A stretch of 64,000 nucleotides of DNA from Wolbachia endosymbiont of Oedothorax gibbosus (GTDB lineage Bacteria > Pseudomonadota > Alphaproteobacteria > Rickettsiales > Anaplasmataceae), in the NCBI RefSeq assembly GCF_936270145.1, contig NZ_OW370537.1:930001-994000 (forward strand). The letters are read 5' to 3'. The notes below the pieces were generated by a model. It was not told the origin of the DNA and ran no database searches. It worked only from the letters and a program-made list of their open reading frames with translations. Each line of letters starts with the position of its first letter. Positions within the stretch are counted from its first letter, which is position 1. Of this stretch, positions 8,235-15,905 are shown piece after piece. The translations under genes and the position numbers were made by a program.

Positions 8235-8842
8235 CGTCCCAAAATAGCTTTTAATTGATTTGAAAATGGTGTTTGCATTAGATGTTCTCTATCAACTTGC
8301 TGTAGTTTAGGTACTGATGCTAATACCCGTACTCTACCATAAAATTCTATTGCTTCAAGATTATCTTGACTAGGTAGTCCATTTAAAATCACTCCTAAAA
8401 TAGGAATATTTCTGGCACGTAATGCTTCTAAACTAAGCAATGTGTGATTAATTGTGCCAAGTGTAAACCTTGCAACTAAAATTGTTGGAATGGCGAGTTT
8501 TTTGATTAAATCGATCATTAGTGTGGTTTTATTGATTGGAACTAAAACTCCTCCGGCACCTTCTATAATTAAATTATGTGCCTTGGGTAAATTAATCTCA
8601 TTAATGTCAATGCTTTCATTTTTCAGCGATGACACCAAGTGAGGAGATAGAGGTTCTTTATAAACAAAACTTTCTTTATAAACATTTGTGTTAGTCAAAT
8701 TACTTACTTGATGACTGTCTGTACCTAGAATACTTCCAGTTTGGATGGGTTTGAAATACGAATACCCAGTGTGTAGGCAGAGCCAACTGCTTATAATAGT
8801 CTTGCCAACATCAGTATCTGTTCCTGTTACAAAGATCTGCAT
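8231..8842 (-). CDS. bioD: Dethiobiotin synthetase
   Basis: 203 residues. ATP-dependent ring closure of DAPA with CO2 to dethiobiotin. The N-terminus has the P-loop GTDTDVGKT (7-15), followed by the substrate-binding Lys31 in FKPIQTGS and the EGAGGVLVP block (94-102). It overlaps bioA by 4 bp and bioC by 16 bp, indicating translational coupling. The length is slightly below the ~225 of E. coli BioD, but all core motifs are present. Confidence 0.95.
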   Translation of the reverse strand: MQIFVTGTDTDVGKTIISSWLCLHTGYSYFKPIQTGSILGTDSHQVSNLTNTNVYKESFVYKEPLSPHLVSSLKNESIDINEINLPKAHNLIIEGAGGVLVPINKTTLMIDLIKKLAIPTILVARFTLGTINHTLLSLEALRARNIPILGVILNGLPSQDNLEAIEFYGRVRVLASVPKLQQVDREHLMQTPFSNQLKAILGR

Positions 8843-9585
8843 CTACTTAAAACTCCAAAAAATACTTTATAGGTAACATTAATCTTGTTTGTATAGGTTT
8901 GAACTACTTTCCTTAGATCAGACAGAGGAATTGTTTGACTACTTAAATTTGCTCCCAAATTTTTAAGATATCTGATAAATTCACTTGCACTTGGAAAACA
9001 CAATGTAAATTCTTGCGAGTCGAAAAAATATTTTTTCGGCTTTAGAGAAAGCAAATAACTTTCTAATTCTTGTTTAGATGGATACTTATGAGTTGGTACA
9101 GGTAATAAGGATTTTATAAAGATTCTAGACCATTCATTAAATGTACCATCCAGTAAGCATGAAAAAACAAATACATCTGAATTATTGTATGACTTCCTTA
9201 TCATCTTTTTTAAGTTGCTCACCCATTGAAGTGATAGATTTGAAATGACAAGGTCATGAAGACCAAAGTCTAGTGTTTCCATATCGCCTAAGATGAATTC
9301 AACTTCCTTATACCCTACTAATTTTTCTTTTGCTTTTGCCAGCATATTAGACGAAATATCATTTAAAGTAAATTTGCTTTGTGAAAAAAAACTAAACAAA
9401 ATTTCTGGAATATAGCCTGTACCTGTACCCAAATCTAAAATAGATCGCGGATAAAATTCAGGAAAATAACTTTTTAATAGATTGGCAAGTTTTGCAGCAC
9501 ATTCTTTTTGAACAAAAGCTACATTATCATAAGACGAACTTGCTCTGCTAAAATTGTTCTGTATGTATCTCTTTTGTAATTCCAT
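8827..9585 (-). CDS. bioC: Malonyl-ACP O-methyltransferase
   Basis: 252 residues. A SAM-dependent methyltransferase that masks malonyl-ACP so fatty-acid synthesis can make the pimeloyl chain. The N-terminus RYIQNNFSRASSSYDNVAFV (6-25) is the usual BioC F-(S/N)RAA-x-x-YD-x-xA-x-(V/L)Q motif. SAM-binding motif I is ILDLGTGTGYIP (49-60), and NLSLQWV (motif IV region) follows at about 135. The 3' end overlaps bioD by 16 bp and the start overlaps bioH by 38 bp. Confidence 0.93.
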   Translation of the reverse strand: MELQKRYIQNNFSRASSSYDNVAFVQKECAAKLANLLKSYFPEFYPRSILDLGTGTGYIPEILFSFFSQSKFTLNDISSNMLAKAKEKLVGYKEVEFILGDMETLDFGLHDLVISNLSLQWVSNLKKMIRKSYNNSDVFVFSCLLDGTFNEWSRIFIKSLLPVPTHKYPSKQELESYLLSLKPKKYFFDSQEFTLCFPSASEFIRYLKNLGANLSSQTIPLSDLRKVVQTYTNKINVTYKVFFGVLSRCRSL

Positions 9586-10201
9586 TACAAAAACTTATAA
9601 TTTGCTCGTACACAAAATGATGCTCACATAACCCTAAACTATGGTAACCTCTGCTGTGCATCACAACTTTAACATCTTTATTGAAGTTATCATAGATAAG
9701 TTCCTGGGGTACGATTGCATCGTTCATTGCACCTAATATTAATAGTGGTGTATGTGGTAACTGGTGTACCATGGTCAATAGCTCTAAATCTTGCATTAGT
9801 TTTGCTTTATTCAAACAATTAAAAGAGTTGTAGTTTACACCGCACCTTTTATGGAAGGATATCAGGGTATCTACTGGATCCATTTGAAAGTGCTGTATCA
9901 TTGCTTTTAACTCTAACTCGCGTTTTTTGTGTAATCGTAAATCAAACCCTAAAAAATTGACAAAAGCTTGTATGCCGATAAGTGCATTAAACTTTACATT
10001 TAAGGAAGCTAGCTTTATCAGTCCAAGGGAATGTCCGACACCAATAAATGTACTATCTTCTGGCAAGTCGAGATTTTCTTCTCCAAAATAACCAAGATCC
10101 AAACAATGGTAGGGAACTTGAGAGAAATATTCATTTATGAGAGGTTGAAAAAACTTATAATCAAATCCCCAACCGTGACAAAATACAAAGCAGTAGTTCA
10201 T
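9548..10201 (-). CDS. bioH: Pimeloyl-ACP methyl ester esterase (BioH-type alpha/beta hydrolase)
   Basis: 217 residues. Alpha/beta hydrolase expected to remove the methyl group from pimeloyl-ACP methyl ester. Catalytic residues seen: nucleophile Ser58 in GVGHSLG, Asp161 in LGAMNDAIVP and His187 in SRGYHSLG. The N-terminal CHGWGFDYKFF resembles the oxyanion region of BioH (GHGWG) and also of BioG/DUF452. It is shorter than E. coli BioH (256), so assignment to BioH rather than BioG rests on the pattern and on the operon. It overlaps bioC by 38 bp and bioF by 4 bp. Confidence 0.85.
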   Translation of the reverse strand: MNYCFVFCHGWGFDYKFFQPLINEYFSQVPYHCLDLGYFGEENLDLPEDSTFIGVGHSLGLIKLASLNVKFNALIGIQAFVNFLGFDLRLHKKRELELKAMIQHFQMDPVDTLISFHKRCGVNYNSFNCLNKAKLMQDLELLTMVHQLPHTPLLILGAMNDAIVPQELIYDNFNKDVKVVMHSRGYHSLGLCEHHFVYEQIISFCNGITKEIHTEQF

Positions 10202-11328
10202 ATTTGCTGAAGGACATGCACTAAATGGTCCAGGTTACTTTCAGTATGATTCACATTGAGTGCAATGCGTAATCTTGATGCTTCAGGAGGAACAGTAGGT
10301 GGACGTATAGCAGAAACAACCAACCCTTGTTTCAAAAGCTTTTCTTTTGCACTCATTACAATATCCTCATCACCTAGAATGATTGGTATAATGTGCGTGA
10401 CTGAATCACCTGTATTAAATCCAAGATTTTGCAATTTATTTCTTAAATTTACAGCCTTAAAAAATAAAGCCTGGCGTTGATCAGCAAGATGTTGCACTAA
10501 ATCCCAAGCTTTTGCTGCTGCACCAATTATCATTGGAGAAAGAGAGGTCGAATAAATAAACCCTGGACATTTATTGATTAGGTAATTCTTTATAACACTA
10601 GAACAAGCAACATACGCACCAAAACACCCTAAGGCTTTACTAAAAGTGCCTAAAACTAAATGTGGAATTTCCTGAAAATTAATGCTGGTGGATAAGCCAT
10701 ATCCATTATGACCAATAATACCTGTTGCATGTGCTTCATCTAAATATAGAAAAGCTTCATGTTCTTTGCTAAGAGCAAAAATTTTCTCTATTGGTGCAAT
10801 ATCTCCGTCCATACCAAAAATTGTTTCAGTAACAATGAACTTTGGTCTTAAGTCATTTTTGAATTTTGTGAGCAAATTACTTAAGTGATTTACATCATTG
10901 TGTTGATATCGTACAAGTTCAGCATTGCTTAAAAATATAGCTTGATATAAGCTTGCATGATTTAATTTATCAAAAAAAACGATAGGTTTGTCACCAAGCA
11001 CTGACTGATCAAGTAGGCTTGCAAGGACCGTTATATTGGCCTGAAAACCTGAATTGAAGATAAGAGCTGACTCAGTTCCTTTGTCTTGGGCAATCCTCTT
11101 CTCAAGGTCTTCAAATATTTTTTTATTACCTGAGAGCAACCGAGAACCAGTGGATCCTACTCCAAACTGTGCTCCAGAGAGCTTTGCTGCATCAAACAGT
11201 ACTTCTGACTGACTTAGGCCAAGGTAATCGTTAGTGGAAAAATCGATGAAGCTCCCCTGGATAGCTTTCGGCAACTGTCGATATTTCCCTTTACTTTGTA
11301 GTGTATTACAATACTTATTATATAACAA
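10198..11328 (-). CDS. bioF: 8-amino-7-oxononanoate synthase (KAPA synthase)
   Basis: PLP-dependent condensation of pimeloyl-ACP with alanine. Motifs: FSTNDYLGLS, FGVGSTGSRLLSG, LDEAHATGIIG, and Schiff-base lysine in LGTFSKALGCFGAY. An open frame extends back to a TTG at 11391, which would overlap the start of bioB by 36 bp. I prefer the TTG at 11328 (M-L-Y-N-K-Y), which leaves 27 bp between the divergent genes, but no good ribosome-binding site supports either. It is first gene of the minus-strand operon and overlaps bioH by 4 bp. Confidence 0.92.
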   Translation of the reverse strand: MLYNKYCNTLQSKGKYRQLPKAIQGSFIDFSTNDYLGLSQSEVLFDAAKLSGAQFGVGSTGSRLLSGNKKIFEDLEKRIAQDKGTESALIFNSGFQANITVLASLLDQSVLGDKPIVFFDKLNHASLYQAIFLSNAELVRYQHNDVNHLSNLLTKFKNDLRPKFIVTETIFGMDGDIAPIEKIFALSKEHEAFLYLDEAHATGIIGHNGYGLSTSINFQEIPHLVLGTFSKALGCFGAYVACSSVIKNYLINKCPGFIYSTSLSPMIIGAAAKAWDLVQHLADQRQALFFKAVNLRNKLQNLGFNTGDSVTHIIPIILGDEDIVMSAKEKLLKQGLVVSAIRPPTVPPEASRLRIALNVNHTESNLDHLVHVLQQI

Positions 11329-11355
11329 TCTATTTACCAAGAAGGAGCTTAGATC
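11286..11355. promoter_or_regulatory. Divergent bioF/bioB start region
   Basis: The only non-coding or ambiguously coding DNA between the divergent bio genes. The plus strand has AT-rich TACTTATTATATAAC at about 11307-11321, a plausible -10 region, and GAAGGAG at 11341-11347, a good ribosome-binding site for bioB. No BirA-type operator palindrome was recognised. If bioF starts at 11391, the bioB promoter would lie within bioF coding DNA. Confidence 0.35.
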
Positions 11356-12303
11356 ATGACAGAAGAATGGACTTTTGCCAAGGCAGACCAAATCTTTAAT
11401 CTTCCATTTCCTGAGCTAATTTATACAGCACAAACAGAACATAGAAAGCAGTTTAATCCTAGTGAAGTGCAAATTAGTACACTTTTAAGTATTAAAACAG
11501 GTAGCTGTCCAGAAAATTGTTCTTACTGTCCTCAGTCAGCACATTATAACACTGGTTTGCAGAAAAAGCCTTTGTTAGAAATTGCCGAAGTAATTGAAGC
11601 AGCAAAATGTGCAAAAAGGGCTGGAAGTACTCGTTTCTGTATGGGTGCAGCTTGGCGTGGTCCACGTGATCAAGATTTAAAAATTGTTTGTGAAATGATT
11701 AAGGAAGTGAGAAAATTGGGTCTTGAAACGTGTGTGACTCTTGGGTTGTTAAAAGATTATCAAGCTAATATGCTAAAGGAAGCCGGCTTAGATTTTTATA
11801 ATCATAATATTGATACATCCGAAGAATATTATCATAAGATCATAACTACGCGTACTTTTCAAGATCGCTTGAAGACATTAGAGTACGTACGCGCATCTGG
11901 CATTAAGGTCTGTTGTGGTGGCATTCTTGGCATGGGTGAGACTAACGAAGATCGAATAAAAATGTTAGTTCTTCTTGCTAATTTGAATGATCCTCCAGAA
12001 TCAGTACCAATTAATATGCTGATAAAAATTCCTGGAACTCCTCTTGAGAATGTGGCCGATGTTGATCCATTTGATTTTGTTCGTACTATTGCAATAGCCA
12101 GAATTATGATGCCAAAGTCCTATATCCGTTTATCAGCTGGGCGGGAGAAAATGTCGGATGAACTACAAGCGTTATGTTTCCTTGCTGGTGCCAATTCGAT
12201 TTTTTACGGTGAAAAGCTACTTACAGCTCAAAATCCAGTACCTGAACAAGATAATTATTTATTCCAAAGATTGGGACTACAAAAATTACACATAGAACAT
12301 TAA
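11356..12303 (+). CDS. bioB: Biotin synthase
   Basis: 315 residues. Radical-SAM enzyme that inserts sulfur into dethiobiotin. The [4Fe-4S]/SAM motif is CPENCSYC (Cys51, Cys55, Cys58). Other BioB hallmarks: CMGAAWRGP (~95), [12 protein letters not shown] (~149), [10 protein letters not shown] (~187), [14 protein letters not shown] (~215), and RLSAGREKM (~258) with the arginine that contacts the [2Fe-2S] cluster. It starts at ATG after GAAGGAG and is divergent from the other five bio genes. It completes the set for biotin synthesis from malonyl-ACP and looks intact. Confidence 0.97.
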   Translation: MTEEWTFAKADQIFNLPFPELIYTAQTEHRKQFNPSEVQISTLLSIKTGSCPENCSYCPQSAHYNTGLQKKPLLEIAEVIEAAKCAKRAGSTRFCMGAAWRGPRDQDLKIVCEMIKEVRKLGLETCVTLGLLKDYQANMLKEAGLDFYNHNIDTSEEYYHKIITTRTFQDRLKTLEYVRASGIKVCCGGILGMGETNEDRIKMLVLLANLNDPPESVPINMLIKIPGTPLENVADVDPFDFVRTIAIARIMMPKSYIRLSAGREKMSDELQALCFLAGANSIFYGEKLLTAQNPVPEQDNYLFQRLGLQKLHIEH

Positions 12304-12330
12304 AGTAATTTCTGCATTGACAGAAAAAAA

Positions 12331-12495
12331 AGATCTATTTTTACTATGAATTTGCCTCAAATTTTCTTTCCATTCTTGGATGAATTGCTATTAATTTAGT
12401 AGCATATATCATTAATAACTTAAATAATATAACCATGTTTAGCACCCAAAACCGCTACCCGTGAGAATAAGTTTTCTTGGAATCAGTTGGTCTGG
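12331..12495 (+). repeat. Dispersed ~155-bp repeat, copy R2 (bioB side)
   Basis: Same order of blocks as R1 and R3: GATCTATTTTTACTATGAAT, TTAATTTAGTAGCATATATC, ATTAATAACTTAAATAATAT, CCAAAACCG, GTGAGAATAAGTTTTCTTGG and GTTGGTCT. It starts about 30 bp after the bioB stop and ends at the broken edge of an IS256 transposase, with CTGGCAAAT shared by both. Copies R1 and R2 bracket the biotin genes in direct orientation. Confidence 0.6.
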
Positions 12496-12847
12496 CAAAT
12501 GTGCTCAAAATCTTTGTTTCAAGCTCTGTTGTTTGCCTTTTTTTGACTATTTGGGGTTCAAAGCTTCCCTCCCTATCTCTTGGTGTTAATAGCTCAAATG
12601 AACCTGCACTGGTACGCAAAGTCTTTCCATTTCTCCCATTTCTTCGATTATTTTCTTCACTTTCAGCCAATAAGTGGTTTTCTATTTCACCTTCTAGACT
12701 CGCCTCCAGCAGCTTTTTTATAAACGGTGTTAATGCTCCATCTCTTCCTGTCAGCGGTCTTCCTTCTCGTATAGACGATAGAATATTTGCTTCCAGTTCT
12801 TTATAGTCTACCAAACCAGTAGTTTTATTTGCTATTCTTTGATTCAT
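12492..12847 (-). pseudogene. IS256-type transposase, N-terminal fragment
   Basis: Starts MNQRIANKTTGLVDYKELEA after a GGAGG site and runs about 118 codons through the IS256 N-terminal region (EGRPLTGRDGALTPFIKKLL, then RRNGRNGKTLRTSAGSFEL) to ILSTFA, where it leaves the family sequence and reads into repeat R2. No DDE catalytic residue is present, so it is inactive. About 90% alike to residues 3-114 of the other copy. Confidence 0.87.
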
Positions 12848-12903
12848 ATGTGAAACCTCCATTTTTTTATATCAATTTATTACTTTTTTTTCGGTTTGAC
12901 ACA
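12492..12903 (-). mobile_element. IS256-family remnant, truncated at both ends
   Basis: Matches the left ~430 bp of the longer IS256 copy at 20792-22103. The outer ~17 bases of the terminal repeat are missing (sequence agrees only up to CGGTTTGACACA at 12892-12903), and the element stops after about 120 codons of transposase where repeat R2 begins. It disrupts the 3' end of the upstream HTH regulator. Confidence 0.85.
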
Positions 12904-13494
12904 CTTTTTTGAACATTCCCGTGATACACCGAGATTTTCTGCTAAATATTCTTGAGCATATCCTCGTACTATCCTCCAATTTTTTATCTCTTCTCCTTCG
13001 TTTTGACGCTTAGGTATTTTTTTCTCTTTGTTGTTATATTCATCAGTTGATAAACCGGTCGCTTGGTAGATAATGTCAACAGAAAACCCTGCTTTAAGTA
13101 GATTTTGCACTATTCTTACCCTTGCCTCTTTTGCATTACTTTCCTTCTGAGCTCGGACAGATTGGGTCAATGCATAAATTGCCTTGCGTGATTCTCGCGT
13201 TCTTGTTTGTGCCGTGAGATTGTATATTGCTTGTTCCTTGGCTTTATCAAAACAACAGTTTTCTCTTAGTACTTTTCGTCTAGGAAATAGACCTCCAGCC
13301 TTAATTGATAATGCATTCGCTAGTCTTTTTATGTCTTCAATTGGAATACCTTGTACCCCTTGTTCATATTTTAGCAGCGTATAATATTTTATACCTGTTT
13401 TGTCTGCTAAAGCTTTCAGGGTGTATTTTCGCTTTAACCTCCAGCTTCTTACTTTTTGTGCTATTTTGTATCTTACAGGGTTACTCTTTTTCAC
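12880..13494 (-). CDS. Double-HTH (XRE-type) regulator, C-terminus cut by IS256
   Basis: 204 residues. The N-terminus holds an XRE/Cro helix-turn-helix (YTLKALADKTGIKYYTLLKY, ~24-43). A second HTH begins near the C-terminus (GYAQEYLAENLGVSRE, ~178-193) but is cut off. The last ~8 codons read into the IS256 end, finishing in the lysines of its A8 tract. Between them is a basic region and a small YQATGLSTDEY motif, which also occurs in Wolbachia Rpn-type proteins. Double-HTH regulators of this style accompany WO prophages. Probably partly or wholly inactive. Confidence 0.7.
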   Translation of the reverse strand: MKKSNPVRYKIAQKVRSWRLKRKYTLKALADKTGIKYYTLLKYEQGVQGIPIEDIKRLANALSIKAGGLFPRRKVLRENCCFDKAKEQAIYNLTAQTRTRESRKAIYALTQSVRAQKESNAKEARVRIVQNLLKAGFSVDIIYQATGLSTDEYNNKEKKIPKRQNEGEEIKNWRIVRGYAQEYLAENLGVSRECSKKCVKPKKK

Positions 13495-13958
13495 ATACTC
13501 TCAGATGCCTGTTAAAAACTAGTATATTAAATGCCTACGCCGTGACAAGTTAAAATGTGCTCCATCTCATGCTATAATAAATTTGCCACTGAAATATGTT
13601 GACATTAAGCTTCAAGATCTTTATCATGTAAAGGTGTGGGCTCACGATAATCGTAATTGAGCGCTCGTACTTTTATGAAGATTAGCCTCTTGCACCAAAA
13701 AGCGTTAAAAAGGGTATCTTCTACAGCTCCAAATTCATGACATCCATCTCCTGGGCTTATAAGGCGCTTTACAGAAGAGGTTGTAAAAGATGTACAAATG
13801 GACGTCTAAAGCAGAAGATGCTATTCTTAGGCCATCTGTGACAGTCGTTTTTTTCTCTAACATACCCAAAGTTTAAAAAAATAAGATTTAAACACAAAAG
13901 AGTTGAATATTTCTTCAGAATTGTGTATAATTGTTAATGCTTTTTAGGTTGATTTCTC
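13495..13958. other. 464-bp gap with a possible decayed gene
   Basis: No complete gene seen. On the minus strand an open stretch of about 65 codons, closed by TAA at 13605-13607 and opened after a TAG near 13804, includes RLISPGDGCHEFGAVEDTLF. I do not recognise it and no start codon is convincing, so it may be the end of a degraded gene. The last ~60 bp before 13959 are AT-rich, with GTGTATAAT at 13922-13930 as a possible -10 region for the Rpn-type gene. Confidence 0.4.
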
Positions 13959-14861
13959 ATGGCTCTTTCTAAATTTTTAGATCCTAAGCTAGATTTGACA
14001 TTCAAAAAAATATTCGGCACTGAAAAAAATAAGAATATCCTTATCCACTTTTTAAATGACATCTTAGGCTTTGCTGGTGCTAACGCAATACAAGAAGTTG
14101 AGTTCCTTAGCACCATCATGAATCCTGAAATTGCTTCTGATAAACAAAGTATAGTTGATGTTCTCTGCAAAGATTCTCATGGAAATAGATACATCGCGGA
14201 GATGCAGCTCGCTAAGGACAAGAGCTTTGAAAAACGTGCACAACTTTATGCTGCCAAAGCTTACTCAAGACAATCTGGCAATTACGTTGATTTTAAGAAA
14301 GTATTCTTTATTGCTATTTCCAATAGTACGCTATTTCCTACAGAGGTTGAGTATATTTCTACTCATAATATACGAGAGATAAAAACCAACGGCCATTATC
14401 TAAAAGATTTTCAATTCGTTTTCATTGAGTTGCCTAAATTTACAAAAAACAGAGTAGAACAACTAGAGAGCACAGTAGAAAGGTGGTGTTTTTTTTTCCG
14501 TTATGCAGAAGATACTACAGATGAAGATTTAAGAAAAATAGCAGAAAAATCACCAATAATAAAGCTTGCATATGATGAGTTAGACAAATTTCATTGGAAT
14601 GAGAAGGATCTGGTAGCTTATGAAGAAAGGGTCATGGATTTACAGAAAGAAGCTGCTATTTGGGAACAACGTCTTGATGATGCCAGAGACGAAGGTAAAC
14701 AAGAAGGCATCCTTATCGGACATGAAAAAGGCAGAGAAGAGGGCGAAAAACAGGCTAAAATAGCTGTGGCTAAAAATTCACTTAAGGCCGGTGTCTCTAT
14801 TGATGTTATAGCTCAAATCACAGGTCTTTCCCTTGATGAAATTCAAAAGTTAAGAAATTAA
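13959..14861 (+). CDS. Rpn-family PD-(D/E)XK nuclease (transposase_31/PDDEXK_2-like)
   Basis: 300 residues. The N-terminal FLDPKLDLTFKKIFGTEKNK (6-25) is typical of Rpn/PDDEXK_2 proteins. Catalytic core: Asp67 in SIVDVLC and Glu81-x-Gln83 in YIAEMQL. The C-terminus is a charged coiled region with a repeated GREEG/GKQEG pattern, then a KAGVSIDVIAQITGLSLDEI tail often seen in this family. RpnA-type enzymes promote RecA-independent recombination in E. coli; the role here is inferred. These genes are multicopy in Wolbachia. It appears intact and stands alone between IS elements. Confidence 0.85.
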   Translation: MALSKFLDPKLDLTFKKIFGTEKNKNILIHFLNDILGFAGANAIQEVEFLSTIMNPEIASDKQSIVDVLCKDSHGNRYIAEMQLAKDKSFEKRAQLYAAKAYSRQSGNYVDFKKVFFIAISNSTLFPTEVEYISTHNIREIKTNGHYLKDFQFVFIELPKFTKNRVEQLESTVERWCFFFRYAEDTTDEDLRKIAEKSPIIKLAYDELDKFHWNEKDLVAYEERVMDLQKEAAIWEQRLDDARDEGKQEGILIGHEKGREEGEKQAKIAVAKNSLKAGVSIDVIAQITGLSLDEIQKLRN

Positions 14862-14978
14862 CGTTTAACCTTGGTTTCAAATCTCTAAATCCCCTTACCT
14901 ACGTGAAAGGCCGTGAAATGATACATTAGACTTCTTTCAAAATTGAGGGAGAGAGAGTAAGATCAAGTATTTGGAAGC

Positions 14979-15416
14979 ATGAAATATAAGGAAATAGAAA
15001 AGTTAGAAGGAGAAAAGTTTCGACGTTTAACGGGGGTAAAAAAATCAACATTTAAGAGAATGGTAGAAATTCTAGATGAGGAGGATAAAAGGAAAAAAGC
15101 TAGAAGTGGAAGAAAAAGCAAACTTTGTATAGAAGATAGATTACTTATGGCACTGGAATATATGAGAGAATATCGTACATATTTTCATATAGGACAAAGT
15201 TATGGCATGAGTGAAAGCAACTGTTTTAAAATAATAAGGTGGGTAGAAGACACATTAATAAAACATCCAGATTTTGCATTACCAGGAAAAAAAGATCTAT
15301 TAAATAGTAATGTAGAATACGAAGTTTTGGTAATAGATGGAACTGAAACAGCAGTAGAAAGGCCAAAAAAAAGCAAAAGCGCTTTTACTCTGGAAAGAAA
15401 AAAAGGCATACTATAA
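14979..15416 (+). CDS. IS5-type transposase orfA (copy A)
   Basis: 145 residues with an N-terminal helix-turn-helix-like DUF4096/HTH_Tnp_4 region (EDRLLMALEYMREYRTYFHI) and the first DDE aspartate in VIDGTETAVERPKK (~119). An A8 run at 15364-15371 lies just after this motif. A shift there continues into the frame that gives YSGKKKRHTIKTQ and then orfB. The other copy has the same arrangement, so frameshifting looks programmed. Confidence 0.85.
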   Translation: MKYKEIEKLEGEKFRRLTGVKKSTFKRMVEILDEEDKRKKARSGRKSKLCIEDRLLMALEYMREYRTYFHIGQSYGMSESNCFKIIRWVEDTLIKHPDFALPGKKDLLNSNVEYEVLVIDGTETAVERPKKSKSAFTLERKKGIL

Positions 15417-15496
15417 AAACACAAATAGTAACAGAGAAGAAGAGTAAAAAGGTCGTATGTACATCTTTCTCCAATGGTAGAAAACATGATTTTCGG

Positions 15497-15805
15497 ATGT
15501 TTAGAGAATCAAAGATAGCAATATTACCGCAAACTAAGATCCTAGCTGATTCTGGTTACAGAGGAATGCAAAAGATACATAAAAATGTTGAATTACCACA
15601 TAGAAGATCAAAAAAGAATCCTTTATCAAAGGAGAAAAAAGCAGAAAATAGATCTCTCTCTATACGAAGAGTGGTAGTTGAAAACGTAATCGGCTTATTG
15701 AAAAGGTTTAAAATCATTTCTGACAGATATAGAAATCGACGAAAACGTTTTGGCTTAAGATTTAATTTGATTGCCTCTATTCACAATAGAGAGCTCCTTT
15801 CATGA
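15497..15805 (+). CDS. IS5-type transposase orfB (copy A)
   Basis: 102 residues from the first ATG, though the open frame begins earlier, near 15372, and would join orfA by frameshift. It holds the second catalytic aspartate in ILADSGYRGMQ and the glutamate in VVVENVIGLLKRFK, followed by the R-Y-R-N-R-R region. With orfA this gives a full DDE transposase of about 265-270 residues. Confidence 0.85.
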   Translation: MFRESKIAILPQTKILADSGYRGMQKIHKNVELPHRRSKKNPLSKEKKAENRSLSIRRVVVENVIGLLKRFKIISDRYRNRRKRFGLRFNLIASIHNRELLS

Positions 15806-15905
15806 ATTTTGAAAGAAGTCTATTATTAACATTTGACTTGGATAACTTTTGAGTTGACAAATGTTCTTTTTAAGATTGAAAGTACCAGGAAAACATACGC
15901 AAATT

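Larger units (their letters stand above)
14928..15821 (+). mobile_element. IS5-superfamily (ISL2-like) element, complete copy A
   Basis: 894 bp with 17-bp terminal inverted repeats AGACTTCTTTCAAAATT, flanked by ATT duplications (14925-14927 and 15822-15824). The second copy (49632-51507) has AAT duplications, so the target pattern is ANT, as in the ISL2 group. Two overlapping frames encode the transposase. No damage seen. Confidence 0.9.

Noticed and set aside
6954-11391. cif or other cytoplasmic-incompatibility genes in the accessory regions
   Set aside because: No long gene with the relevant nuclease or deubiquitinase motifs was seen; the large coiled-coil gene does not match what I recall of CifA/CifB.
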